In this document: in pieces, positions 1 to 5,061 of the stretch
How the letters are laid out: the number at the start of each line of letters is the position of its first letter
Numbering within the stretch: position 1 is the first letter of the stretch
Assembly (NCBI GenBank): GCA_964358085.1
Contig: CAYHNU010000018.1
Location: forward strand, 1-13,570
From: GWC2-45-19 sp964358085
GTDB lineage: Bacteria; Patescibacteriota; Microgenomatia; CAZETR01; Amesbacteraceae
Length of the DNA: 13,570 nucleotides
Reading direction: 5' to 3'
Program-made: the position numbers and the translations under genes
Notes under the pieces: model-generated
Told to the model about the DNA's origin: nothing
What the model saw: the letters and a program-made list of their open reading frames with translations, nothing else
Databases searched by the model: none

Positions 1-17
1 TTACCTGCTTTAAATAC

Positions 18-42
18 AAATCAGATTTAAACAGATCTGTTT
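18..42. repeat. Two adjacent palindromes upstream of the first gene
   Basis: A perfect 14-bp palindrome, AAACAGATCTGTTT, lies at 29-42. It directly follows an 11-bp odd palindrome, AAATC-A-GATTT, at 18-28. They sit about 30-55 bp upstream of the proposed promoter of the gene at 112. Position and symmetry suit a dimeric repressor or activator site. No regulator is encoded beside it in the window, so this role is only a guess. Confidence 0.35.
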
Positions 43-72
43 GCTCAAACCTGTAGAGGTATTGTAGCACTT

Positions 73-102
73 TTGTCCTAACTTGTATATATGTGATATA
101 TT
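73..102 (+). promoter_or_regulatory. Promoter of the kinase-like gene, extended -10, leaderless
   Basis: An extended -10 element, TG-A-TATATT, occupies 94-102. A weak -35 match, TTGTCC, lies at 73-78 with an 18-nt spacer. The ATG of the next gene begins 9 nt after the -10, so a start site 6-8 nt downstream of the -10 would give a 5' UTR of only about 1-3 nt. No Shine-Dalgarno sequence is present. Confidence 0.5.
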
Positions 103-111
103 CTTGTTCAA

Positions 112-807
112 ATGCCATCTGAATTTAACTTGGCTGATTTCTATACTGGTAGAGAATTTAGAGACCGGAGAATTGCTGAAAGCGCAGAGCCTTGGCCTAG
201 TCTTATTAAACGCCTTCCTAAACTGGCTCGCGGCGCAGATACTTCCCATATCCACATTGCTCACGGTGGTGGATTAATACCATTTGCAGACGCGCAGAAA
301 CTTTCTGGGAGATTGCCATTTTTATCAAACCAATTCCATTGTGAACTTACTGGTGGTCCAAAAGCCGGCAAGGGCTTGTTTGGAAAGTATATAGCTTACG
401 AATTAGCCCGAAAAAGGATTGGCCATGTTGTTTACGAAGAAAGACAGCCGGAAATTACTCCAGAAACAAACCTTGTGTCTTTTAATTTGTGTTTACAGCT
501 ATTGGCTGCGGCGGCTATGGACGCAGTTGTAATATTTCATGTTGATCCCCAAAAGTCAATTTTTAGAGGCAGTAGTGTTAAGGAAGACTACTTGGATTTG
601 TTAGCAAAGTCTTTTAAATCGCTGCCTGAGAAAATCGCTAGATCTTGGACAGGCAATTGTGGGTTGGCAATAATCGAAATTGACGCGAATAAGCTGATGC
701 GACCTTATCATGATTTGGCTTTGCGATCAGTAGGAACCTTGCTGCAGTCAATGTTGGATATGTATGGTACATCTGAAACGTTAGAAGATATGTTGGGGGA
801 TGAATAA
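112..807 (+). CDS. P-loop kinase-like protein (deoxynucleoside/thymidylate kinase-like fold), diverged
   Basis: This 231-residue protein has no signal peptide or membrane segment and is probably cytoplasmic. Residues 76-88 form a beta strand followed by a Walker A-like loop, GGPKAGKG (81-88). The last position is Gly rather than the usual Ser/Thr. Residues 139-152 read VVIFHVDPQKSIFR, which resembles the thymidylate/deoxynucleoside kinase strand 'V..DVDP..a..R' before the lid, and K157-E158-D159-Y160 follows as in those kinases. A YEER segment at 108-111 could be a much-shortened version of the usual (D/E)R motif. The first 75 residues are an extension I do not recognise. A nucleoside or nucleotide kinase is the best guess, but the altered Walker A and the extension mean substrate and even activity are uncertain. 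The ATG at 112 is chosen because a -10 box ends 9 nt upstream; an overlapping ORF at 83 in another frame lacks any signal. A hairpin with a T run follows at 815-831. Confidence 0.75.
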   Translation: MPSEFNLADFYTGREFRDRRIAESAEPWPSLIKRLPKLARGADTSHIHIAHGGGLIPFADAQKLSGRLPFLSNQFHCELTGGPKAGKGLFGKYIAYELARKRIGHVVYEERQPEITPETNLVSFNLCLQLLAAAAMDAVVIFHVDPQKSIFRGSSVKEDYLDLLAKSFKSLPEKIARSWTGNCGLAIIEIDANKLMRPYHDLALRSVGTLLQSMLDMYGTSETLEDMLGDE

Positions 808-814
808 ATTTTTG

Positions 815-831
815 AAAGGCGTGGCCTTTTT
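815..831 (+). terminator. Intrinsic terminator after the kinase-like gene
   Basis: AAAGGC (815-820) pairs with GCCTTT (824-829) across a 3-nt loop, and the T run extends to 831. It starts 8 nt after the stop codon at 805-807, a normal place for a rho-independent terminator. The stem is short (6 bp, half of it A-T), so efficiency is uncertain. Confidence 0.5.
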
Positions 832-849
832 GATATAACCTATAACCTA

Positions 850-868
850 TCCCACCTTTCAGGTGGGA
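850..868. terminator. Strong hairpin between converging genes
   Basis: TCCCACCT (850-857) and AGGTGGGA (861-868) form a perfect 8-bp stem with a 3-nt loop. It lies between the 3' ends of the rightward kinase-like gene and the leftward nuclease gene, whose corrected stop is at 885-887. Neither side has a clean T tract (TCTTCTCCT follows on the plus strand), so it may block read-through or protect 3' ends rather than act as a classical terminator. Confidence 0.4.
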
Positions 869-884
869 TCTTCTCCTATGTTGA

Positions 885-1150
885 TCATTGGCATTGGGAG
901 TCGCAGGCGATTCCATCACCATCTGCGTCTCTTCTGGAACAACCGCAGACGTTCAACTGGTATTGGGCTTCTGCACAAGAACTCATCTGGCCACATGTTT
1001 TGGAGCAGTCACAAGTATATGATCCCTCTGTATTCTGGGTAGGTGGAGCGGTAACTGACTTTGGTGAAGCTATCGGGGTTGATGTAGGAGTGGCACAAGC
1101 TGAACTCCACAGACCCTTCTGGCTGTCTCTGGCCTCTTGCTGGGCGGGGC
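885..1150 (-). pseudogene. Out-of-frame C-terminus of the thermonuclease: SNase tail plus Cys-rich Excalibur-like domain
   Basis: After the nuclease reading frame is lost near 1142-1150, another minus-strand frame continues the protein as family members would. It first gives AQQEARDSQKGLW, the usual final helix and 'GLW' end of the SNase fold. A Ser/Thr/Pro-rich linker of about 30 residues follows, then a Cys-rich module containing YTCDCSKTCGQMSSC, EAQYQLNVCGC, DADGDGIACDSQC and a TGA stop at 885-887. This is the Cys pattern and DxDxDG-like calcium-type loop of Excalibur-like domains that follow thermonuclease domains in many bacteria. Joining both frames gives about 288 residues. The joint is at CCCCGCCC (minus strand): either two extra C bases or one missing base. 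Possible explanations are a real inactivating mutation, a sequencing or assembly error in a GC-rich run, or -1 frameshifting (codon CCG could re-pair as CCC). Confidence 0.75.
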
Positions 1151-1750
1151 TACAAACCTATCTTGGTACTTGATATCTGGCGGGTATGATGAGGATTGGG
1201 CGTATCCTTCTTTAACCAGTAGCTCATTTATAAGCACCTCTCCTTTCCAGATATATCTAAGCAGCCGATTATATTTATCAGTCTCTGATACATCTTTTTC
1301 TAATCTGATCTTCTGGCCTTCTATAAGTTCTGTCGTTTTAGCTGATGCTTCCTTACCATAACACTGTACAGGCTTACTAGGATGAACTGTCTCCGGGGTG
1401 TCAATGCCAATCATACGAACTACCTTGCCTCCTTCGATAGTAAATGTGTCGCCGTCGATGACGTTGGTAACTATAGCGTCAATGAATAGAGAGCTTGAAG
1501 GGGTTGATGTTGGTGGTGTTGTCTCAATTATTTGTACAGCTACACTTTCTACTTGTGGGGATAGAGACGGTGAGACTAGATTGTCCTTTTTATCTGAATA
1601 ATTACCGGAAAAACTAGCCAAAATTACTAAAAGAACAAAGCCATAAAAAATGGTAGCAGCTATTTTGCGAATGGGATGACCTGAACTTCTGAATCCGGGA
1701 ATATGGCGAACAAAAGAGAGAACCATTTGCATTTGAGGCTGATTATACAT
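1070..1750 (-). CDS. Membrane-anchored thermonuclease (staphylococcal nuclease-like), frameshifted at the 3' end
   Basis: A short basic N-terminus precedes a membrane segment (about residues 30-47) and a Ser/Thr/Pro-rich linker, so the nuclease domain (about 90-201) should sit outside the membrane. Family motifs are clear: VIDGDT (97-102), VVRMIGIDTPET (110-121) and DKYNR (158-162). R112, E120 and R162 match the catalytic Arg-Glu-Arg set, and the paired aspartates D99/D101 match the calcium site. The expected role is calcium-dependent cleavage of extracellular DNA or RNA, possibly for nucleotide scavenging. After A201 the frame turns into an unrelated tail, while the true C-terminus continues in another frame to 885 (separate entry). 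The core catalytic residues precede the break, but the last helix is lost in the truncated product. The ATG at 1732 (residue 7) is the more likely start, because a TATAAT box lies at 1742-1747, exactly 9 nt before it, inside the longer frame. Confidence 0.85.
   Translation of the reverse strand: MYNQPQMQMVLSFVRHIPGFRSSGHPIRKIAATIFYGFVLLVILASFSGNYSDKKDNLVSPSLSPQVESVAVQIIETTPPTSTPSSSLFIDAIVTNVIDGDTFTIEGGKVVRMIGIDTPETVHPSKPVQCYGKEASAKTTELIEGQKIRLEKDVSETDKYNRLLRYIWKGEVLINELLVKEGYAQSSSYPPDIKYQDRFVAPPSKRPETARRVCGVQLVPLLHQPR
1742..1747 (-). promoter_or_regulatory. Consensus -10 box of the thermonuclease gene, leaderless
   Basis: A perfect TATAAT on the minus strand lies within the first codons of the longest possible frame. 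Nine nucleotides downstream is the ATG at 1732. The spacing matches the other leaderless candidates in this window and argues that translation begins at 1732, not 1750. No convincing -35 is visible. Confidence 0.5.
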
Positions 1751-1774
1751 CTGTGGGCAGCTGATGATAATTTC

Positions 1775-1783
1775 TGGTAAAAT
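1775..1783 (+). promoter_or_regulatory. Extended -10 promoter of tRNA-Asp and the downstream glycosyltransferase
   Basis: TG-G-TAAAAT ends 11 nt before the first base of the tRNA at 1795, leaving room for a short 5' leader to be removed by RNase P. No -35 match is apparent at 16-18 nt. This is the only promoter I see upstream of the glycosyltransferase at 1872, so both would share one transcript. Confidence 0.55.
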
Positions 1784-1794
1784 TATGCGAGTTT

Positions 1795-1868
1795 GGGGCC
1801 GTAGCGCAGCTGGTTAGCGCGTTTCCCTGTCAAGGAAAAGGTCGCGGGTTCGAATCCCGTCGGCCCCG
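1795..1868 (+). tRNA. tRNA-Asp(GTC)
   Basis: The full cloverleaf is visible. The acceptor stem GGGGCCG pairs with CGGCCCC (1861-1867), with discriminator G at 1868. The D arm contains GCGC...GCGC around AGCTGGTTA. The anticodon stem TTTCC/GGAAA encloses the loop CTGTCAA with anticodon GTC. The T arm is GCGGG-TTCGAAT-CCCGT. The next bases are CCG, so CCA is not encoded and must be added after 3' processing. The following protein gene begins only 3 nt after the discriminator. Confidence 0.97.
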
Positions 1869-1871
1869 CCG

Positions 1872-3299
1872 ATGAGAAATTGGAAGATGTGGGGAGTGAT
1901 AGTTGTGTATGCAATGGTGGTAGTGGCACAGATACACTGGGGCATTCCGGGACCGGAGCATCCGTTCACCTACCAGATGGACGAGTGGCACAGTTTGCAG
2001 TCGATCAGGTATTTGTTTAATTACCGGTCGGTGAATATTGAGGGGACGGGTTATGTAACAGTCTTATTTTACGTCCTGGCTGGTGTTTGGTTGATCCCTT
2101 TTTGGTTGGCCGGATTTATCAATCCCCCAGCCATAAAATCAGTGATAGACAATTTACCGATGCAGTTTAAATTGTTTGAAGTATTGCGCCTGAATACATT
2201 GGCCTGGGGGATATTAGCCCTTATCATGCTGTATAAACTGACCCGGGACTGGAAGGCGGTAGCCTTGTTTGCCTTTACTCCCATTTGGCTGGCGTTAAGC
2301 GGGCTGTTTAAGCACGACATTGCTGTGGCGGCGGCTACCTTAACCACCCTGTACTTTTGCCTGGGAAAAAGATGGAAACTGGCGGGCGTGATTACCGGAC
2401 TGGCCATGGGCATCAAAATTTCCCTGCTGCCCTTGGCGGCCATATATGTTGGTTCGGGGATACTGTTCAAGCGGCGCTTGGTGATTGGGGTGGTGATCAT
2501 GCTGGCCGCTTTTTTGCTAACGGGCATTCCAGACATTTTTTGGAAGAGCGAAAGATATTTGGTTGAGTTAAAGGCAAACCTGGTGACCAGCACCAGCCAA
2601 GACGGAAATATTAAATTGGGGATGCCAGTGGCCCAATATTTAATCGGCCATCAATTTGGATATATTTTCGGCTATTTTCTGTATGGCTTGTTTTGGGTTT
2701 CACTGGTAATTTTGTTGTTAAAGCGGGGAAAAAACCGTGAGGAAATTTTGATTTTGGGAGGATTGGTGGTGTTTGGATTAAGTCTGGTGCCGCTGGGGCT
2801 GGGGGCCGGGAGCAACCGAGCGCTGGTGCTGCTGCCGTTTATGGTCCTGGTGATTATAAAGGCCCGCCGGTGGCCGGCGTGGTTGCTGGCCATGGTATTA
2901 ACGGCGCAAATTTGGCAAAGTGCAAACATTCTAGCGGTTAAATTCGCTCCCGACGTGCGGCAGGTGGCCAGTAGGTGGATGTTAACCAATTTACCCAAAG
3001 AAACGATAGTGGGTGTGGAAAATATCCCCATTTATCAGTACTTACCCGATGCGGTGATGAACGGGTCATATAAATTCCGGGTGATTGACGGAAAGCTACC
3101 GGAAGTGGTGATCGTGACCAGGTGGGGGAATTTATCTAAGCAGGACCTTTTGGCTAGACTGAATAGTGAAGGGTACGTAGAAAAAGCTGTTTTCAGACCT
3201 AAAATATGGGGAAGTACGATAGATTTTGAGCTGGCTAATTTAATTCCTACACCCATGTCGATCTCCTTTTATTTCCGTCATGGCTTGGGTGTGGACTAA
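1872..3299 (+). CDS. GT-C type membrane glycosyltransferase (GT39/PMT_2-like)
   Basis: This 475-residue polytopic membrane protein begins with a membrane helix (about residues 7-23). The first outer loop then carries YQMDEW with D37-E38, the acidic pair found in the same place in GT-C enzymes that use lipid-phosphate sugars. Roughly ten more hydrophobic segments follow, and a soluble C-terminal region of about 100 residues (from about 375) contains ENIPIYQYLPDAV. The likely role is transfer of a sugar from a polyprenyl-phosphate donor to a protein or glycan on the outer face of the membrane. Donor and acceptor cannot be read from the sequence. The ATG at 1872 lies 3 nt after the end of tRNA-Asp, so there is no room for a Shine-Dalgarno outside the tRNA. 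A later ATG (1887) would cut into the first helix and its GGAAG is too close to serve. The next gene has its own promoter. Confidence 0.85.
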   Translation: MRNWKMWGVIVVYAMVVVAQIHWGIPGPEHPFTYQMDEWHSLQSIRYLFNYRSVNIEGTGYVTVLFYVLAGVWLIPFWLAGFINPPAIKSVIDNLPMQFKLFEVLRLNTLAWGILALIMLYKLTRDWKAVALFAFTPIWLALSGLFKHDIAVAAATLTTLYFCLGKRWKLAGVITGLAMGIKISLLPLAAIYVGSGILFKRRLVIGVVIMLAAFLLTGIPDIFWKSERYLVELKANLVTSTSQDGNIKLGMPVAQYLIGHQFGYIFGYFLYGLFWVSLVILLLKRGKNREEILILGGLVVFGLSLVPLGLGAGSNRALVLLPFMVLVIIKARRWPAWLLAMVLTAQIWQSANILAVKFAPDVRQVASRWMLTNLPKETIVGVENIPIYQYLPDAVMNGSYKFRVIDGKLPEVVIVTRWGNLSKQDLLARLNSEGYVEKAVFRPKIWGSTIDFELANLIPTPMSISFYFRHGLGVD

Positions 3300-3306
3300 T
3301 AGGGAC

Positions 3307-3335
3307 TTGAAATTCGAGCGAAATCAACGTATATT
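3307..3335 (+). promoter_or_regulatory. Sigma70-type promoter of the LysM gene
   Basis: TTGAAA (3307-3312) and TATATT (3330-3335) are separated by exactly 17 nt, and each differs from consensus at one base. Transcription would start near 3342, giving a leader of about 27 nt that contains a strong Shine-Dalgarno. This is the only gene in the window with both a good -35/-10 pair and a normal leader. Confidence 0.65.
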
Positions 3336-3355
3336 CGCCTTTAACTTCTGCCCGG

Positions 3356-3363
3356 AAAGGAGG
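3356..3363 (+). promoter_or_regulatory. Strong Shine-Dalgarno of the LysM gene
   Basis: AAAGGAGG ends 5 nt before the ATG at 3369. It fixes that start and shows the host also uses standard Shine-Dalgarno initiation, in contrast to its leaderless-looking neighbours. Confidence 0.8.
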
Positions 3364-3368
3364 AACGA

Positions 3369-3881
3369 ATGAAAGATTTACTAAAAAGAATCAAATTAAA
3401 CGAGCAAAATATCAGCATGGCGCTGGGATTGATAGTGGTACTATTGGTCGTGGGACTGCTGTACAACTACTTTAAATCAGTAAACAAAAAGGGTGAGGTC
3501 ACATCCACCTCGACGGTGAAAACCGAAGAAGGGGTGGCTGTCGCCGGGAACGAATACACTGTTGTAGCTGGTGACAGTCTGTGGACTATTTCCGAGAAAG
3601 CTTATGGATCCGGCTACAATTGGGTAGATATTTTTGCGGCCAATAAAACCGAATTAGACGCCCATCCGGATTTGCTATACGTCGGTACCAAGCTGGCTTT
3701 GCCTAAAGTCGAAGTCAAACAGCCAGTCAGCTACACGGTAGCGGCGGGCGACAACCTGTGGAATATCTCGGTGAAAACTTGCGGCAGCGGCTATACCTGG
3801 GTGAAAACGGCCAATGAAAACAAACTGGCCAATCCTAACCTGCTATTCGTGGGCCAAACACTGAAGATTTTCTGTGATTAA
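3369..3881 (+). CDS. Membrane-anchored protein with two LysM domains
   Basis: This 170-residue protein has a charged N-terminus, a single membrane helix (about 17-34) with no cleavage or lipobox motif, and a short polar linker. Two LysM modules follow: residues 62-112, starting YTVVAGDSLWTIS, and 121-169, starting YTVAAGDNLWNIS. Each keeps the GD.LW.IS core and ends in the VG..L.(L/I) strand. LysM domains bind N-acetylglucosamine-containing glycans such as peptidoglycan, so the protein probably ties the membrane to the wall. No enzymatic domain is present. The second module has cysteines at 138 and 169, at its start helix and last strand, which might form a disulfide; the first module lacks them. 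It has its own sigma70-like promoter and a strong ribosome site. There is no clear terminator before tRNA-Gly 39 nt downstream, so read-through into the tRNA and nucleotidyltransferase is possible. Confidence 0.9.
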   Translation: MKDLLKRIKLNEQNISMALGLIVVLLVVGLLYNYFKSVNKKGEVTSTSTVKTEEGVAVAGNEYTVVAGDSLWTISEKAYGSGYNWVDIFAANKTELDAHPDLLYVGTKLALPKVEVKQPVSYTVAAGDNLWNISVKTCGSGYTWVKTANENKLANPNLLFVGQTLKIFCD

Positions 3882-3883
3882 GG

Positions 3884-3889
3884 TAAAAT
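3884..3889 (+). promoter_or_regulatory. Candidate -10 box before tRNA-Gly
   Basis: TAAAAT lies 2 nt after the LysM stop codon and 31 nt before the tRNA. It resembles the -10 boxes elsewhere in the window but lacks the TG extension and a -35. The tRNA may instead depend on read-through from the LysM promoter. Confidence 0.3.
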
Positions 3890-3920
3890 AATCCCAGTTT
3901 ACACTGAGCTTATGCGAAGT

Positions 3921-3991
3921 GCGGGATTAGTACACCGGTAGTATATCTCCTTCCCAAGGAGAAGAAGCGGGTTCAATTCCCGTATCCCGCT
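3921..3991 (+). tRNA. tRNA-Gly(CCC)
   Basis: The acceptor stem GCGGGAT pairs with ATCCCGC (3984-3990), with discriminator T at 3991. The D stem is GTAC/GTAT, the anticodon stem TCTCC/GGAGA encloses TTCCCAA (anticodon CCC), and the T arm is GCGGG-TTCAATT-CCCGT. The following bases are CT then ATG, so CCA is not encoded. The nucleotidyltransferase gene starts 2 nt after the mature tRNA end. This tRNA would decode GGG. Confidence 0.96.
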
Positions 3992-3993
3992 CT

Positions 3994-4329
3994 ATGGAGG
4001 CTGATAGAGATGTATTAAAATTGGGTGGGTTGATTAAAGAGGTTGATCAACGAATCAGAAAGGTTTTATTGTTTGGATCAGCGGCAAGGGGCGAAAGCGG
4101 TCTGACATCTGATGTTGATTTATGTATCGTTGTGCCAGATTCTACTAAAACTGGGGTAGCTGAATTAATACGACAAAAAGTGCTTTCGAAATTACAAGCA
4201 GAAGGAGTAAAAACAGGAGAGGTTCCGGGGGGGGTGAATTTAGAGGTTATATCAGAGGGCGAATTGTTAATTGGTGAAAGAAGGGGTAAACTATATGGCA
4301 ATATTCAAAGAGACTCAAAAGAACTTTGA
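3994..4329 (+). CDS. Small nucleotidyltransferase-domain protein (MNT/Pol beta-type)
   Basis: This 111-residue soluble protein is one nucleotidyltransferase domain. The hallmark LLFGSAARGE (25-34) is followed by TSDVDLCIVV (38-47), giving the G-S pair at 28-29 and the metal-binding aspartates D40 and D42. The C-terminal LYGNIQRDSKEL resembles the normal end of minimal nucleotidyltransferases ('.LY.NI.REG..LY'), so it appears complete. Such proteins often partner with HEPN proteins as AMPylating antitoxins, but no HEPN gene is adjacent: a 32-codon ORF overlaps its end and a RelE-type module lies beyond on the other strand. The substrate is therefore unknown. The ATG at 3994 begins 2 nt after tRNA-Gly. 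It is the only ATG before the motif, and the N-terminal helix it adds is typical. The GGAGG at 3996-4000 lies inside the coding region and cannot serve this start. Confidence 0.8.
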   Translation: MEADRDVLKLGGLIKEVDQRIRKVLLFGSAARGESGLTSDVDLCIVVPDSTKTGVAELIRQKVLSKLQAEGVKTGEVPGGVNLEVISEGELLIGERRGKLYGNIQRDSKEL

Positions 4330-4393
4330 GAAATCTTTTAAGATGCCGCCGAGTGTGATTTCTAGGCTTTTGAGGTTAAACTTTTCTACTTGA
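4295..4393 (+). CDS. Possible 32-residue small protein overlapping the nucleotidyltransferase
   Basis: An ATG at 4295, preceded by AAGGGG (4281-4286) with an 8-nt gap, opens a 32-codon frame ending at TGA 4391-4393. The product begins MAIFKETQKNFEKSFK and is basic and amphipathic. It overlaps the 3' end of the nucleotidyltransferase in another frame, an arrangement often seen for a paired gene. It is too short to be a HEPN protein and I recognise no family. It could be a remnant of a partner gene, a small peptide, or chance. Confidence 0.25.
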   Translation: MAIFKETQKNFEKSFKMPPSVISRLLRLNFST

Positions 4394-4415
4394 ATTCGAT
4401 TATGTAGTCTAAAGA

Positions 4416-4667
4416 TTATCTGTACACGTCTTTGCGATGCTTGATGCGGGTGACAATAATAATTTTGTTTAGACCGTCAACTTCATACACGACTCGATAA
4501 TTCCCCAATCTGGCCCGATACGTTTTTTGCCAACTCTGGAGTTTTTTTGAGCTAGGTGGGAAAGGATTGGCTTCTAACGCCTTTATTAACACTGCAACCC
4601 GGAAGGCGATTTTATCTGGTAGCCTGTCGAGGTCTTTTTGGGCTGGTGAAGCCAGACGAACCTGCAT
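4416..4667 (-). CDS. relE-like: RelE/ParE-family toxin
   Basis: This 83-residue protein has the compact RelE/ParE fold pattern: an N-terminal strand (MQVRLASPAQKDLDRLP), helices with DKIAFRVAVLIKALEANP, then the core strands RARLGNYRVVYEVD (about 51-64) and a basic C-terminus IVTRIKHRKDVYR. The R-x-x-x-G-x-Y-R-V-x-Y block and the final HRKD.YR are typical of RelE/YoeB-like mRNA interferases, where basic residues and the terminal Tyr/Arg act on mRNA at the ribosome. The expected role is growth-inhibiting mRNA cleavage, held in check by the antitoxin encoded just upstream. The ATG at 4667 has GGGGAG at 4677-4682, 9 nt away. It overlaps the antitoxin gene by 56 nt, longer than in most such pairs, which suggests translational coupling. 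The substrate is inferred from family only. Confidence 0.85.
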   Translation of the reverse strand: MQVRLASPAQKDLDRLPDKIAFRVAVLIKALEANPFPPSSKKLQSWQKTYRARLGNYRVVYEVDGLNKIIIVTRIKHRKDVYR

Positions 4668-4923
4668 GCTTTTTTTCTCCCCATCTGGTGGCTATGTAAT
4701 CATCGATTGATACAGATGGTCCTTGTTTTACTGCCTCTTGTGAATCCAGGCCGTCGGTTAAATCTTCCAGCGCTTCCTGAAAAAAATTGTAATCTTGGAT
4801 ATCCAAGACCACAGCCTTGACTTCTGAATTCTGGATGATGTATGCCGGCTCTTTGGTAGACACGACTTGGTCCAAAATATTTGAGGCATTTTGGCGTAAA
4901 TCTGTAATAGACACTGTGTACAT
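4612..4923 (-). CDS. Phd/YefM-family antitoxin
   Basis: This 103-residue protein starts MYTVSITDLRQNASNILDQV, the Phd/YefM N-terminal DNA-binding and dimer fold. The usual 'EPAYIIQNSEVKAVVLDIQDY' region follows (about 25-45). The middle helices (NFFQEALEDL) lead to the toxin-binding tail with VSIDDYIATRW. Antitoxins of this class bind the toxin through that tail and repress their own promoter. The last 18 residues, rich in basic and small residues, are read over the start of the toxin gene and look like an add-on to the usual tail. The promoter is close to consensus and its -10 ends 9 nt before the ATG, implying a leaderless message. The A7 run at 4670-4676 lies at the overlap: losing one A would fuse antitoxin residues 1-82 or so in frame to the toxin. 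Confidence 0.85.
   Translation of the reverse strand: MYTVSITDLRQNASNILDQVVSTKEPAYIIQNSEVKAVVLDIQDYNFFQEALEDLTDGLDSQEAVKQGPSVSIDDYIATRWGEKKHAGSSGFTSPKRPRQATR
4677..4682 (-). promoter_or_regulatory. Shine-Dalgarno of the toxin gene, next to an A7 run
   Basis: GGGGAG on the minus strand, followed by seven A, then GC and the ATG at 4667, gives a 9-nt spacer. It lies inside the antitoxin gene and decides the toxin start. Confidence 0.55.
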
Positions 4924-4932
4924 ATGCTATTA

Positions 4933-4960
4933 ATTGTAGTAGTAAATTTAATATTGTCAA
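4933..4960 (-). promoter_or_regulatory. Near-consensus promoter of the toxin-antitoxin operon, leaderless
   Basis: On the minus strand a perfect TTGACA (4955-4960) is followed after 16 nt by TACAAT (4933-4938). The ATG of the antitoxin follows after 9 nt (TAATAGCAT). With a start point 6-8 nt after the -10, the leader would be at most about 3 nt. The promoter begins 21 nt beyond the end of tRNA-Thr. The AT-rich spacer may hold the antitoxin operator, but I see no clean palindrome. Confidence 0.7.
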
Positions 4961-4981
4961 TGACCAATGTCTCAATAAATG

Positions 4982-5052
4982 AGCCTCCTGCTAGAATCGG
5001 ACTAGCGTCCGCGGTTTACGATACCGCCGCTTTACCACTAAGCTAAGGAGGC
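4982..5052 (-). tRNA. tRNA-Thr(CGT)
   Basis: Read on the minus strand, the acceptor stem GCCTCCT pairs with AGGAGGC, with discriminator T at 4982. The D arm is GCTT-AGTGGTA-AAGC. The anticodon stem GCGGT/ACCGC encloses ATCGTAA with anticodon CGT. The variable loop is GGAC and the T arm GCTAG-TCCGATT-CTAGC. CCA is not encoded: the next bases are CAT. It would decode ACG. Confidence 0.96.
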
Positions 5053-5061
5053 ACGTTTTTG

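Noticed and set aside
638..922. Minus-strand 94-codon frame spanning the kinase and nuclease 3' ends
   Set aside because: It overlaps the Cys-rich nuclease tail in another frame and the kinase gene antisense, with no family resemblance.
878..1042. Plus-strand frame of about 54 codons starting ATG TTG ATC in the apparent gap
   Set aside because: It is antisense to the clearly recognisable out-of-frame Excalibur-like domain and has a His/Arg-rich composition typical of shadows.
2069..2593. 174-codon minus-strand frame inside the GT-C gene
   Set aside because: Antisense shadow; the plus frame has membrane helices and the DE motif, while the minus frame has no domain or start signal.
3996..4020. 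GGAGG followed by ATG TAT TAA inside the nucleotidyltransferase gene, as a two-codon leader ORF
   Set aside because: Spacing is good but a two-codon peptide within a coding region is expected by chance, and it would compete with the real start; no supporting structure seen.
4329..4363. AGAAATC...GATTTCT 7-bp stem with a 21-nt loop as a terminator between the nucleotidyltransferase and the toxin
   Set aside because: Large loop, AT-rich stem and no T tract; it also lies within the possible small ORF.
4669..4676. A-AAA-AAG heptamer as a dnaX-like programmed -1 frameshift giving an antitoxin-toxin fusion
   Set aside because: The -1 frame is not the toxin frame; only a +1 shift (loss of one base) fuses them. 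The Shine-Dalgarno-like GGGGAG is also too close for the usual -1 stimulation.
1795..5052. tRNA 3' ends as integration sites of a mobile element
   Set aside because: I found no repeated tRNA 3' fragment, integrase or phage gene in the window; the genes beside the tRNAs are ordinary enzymes and surface proteins.
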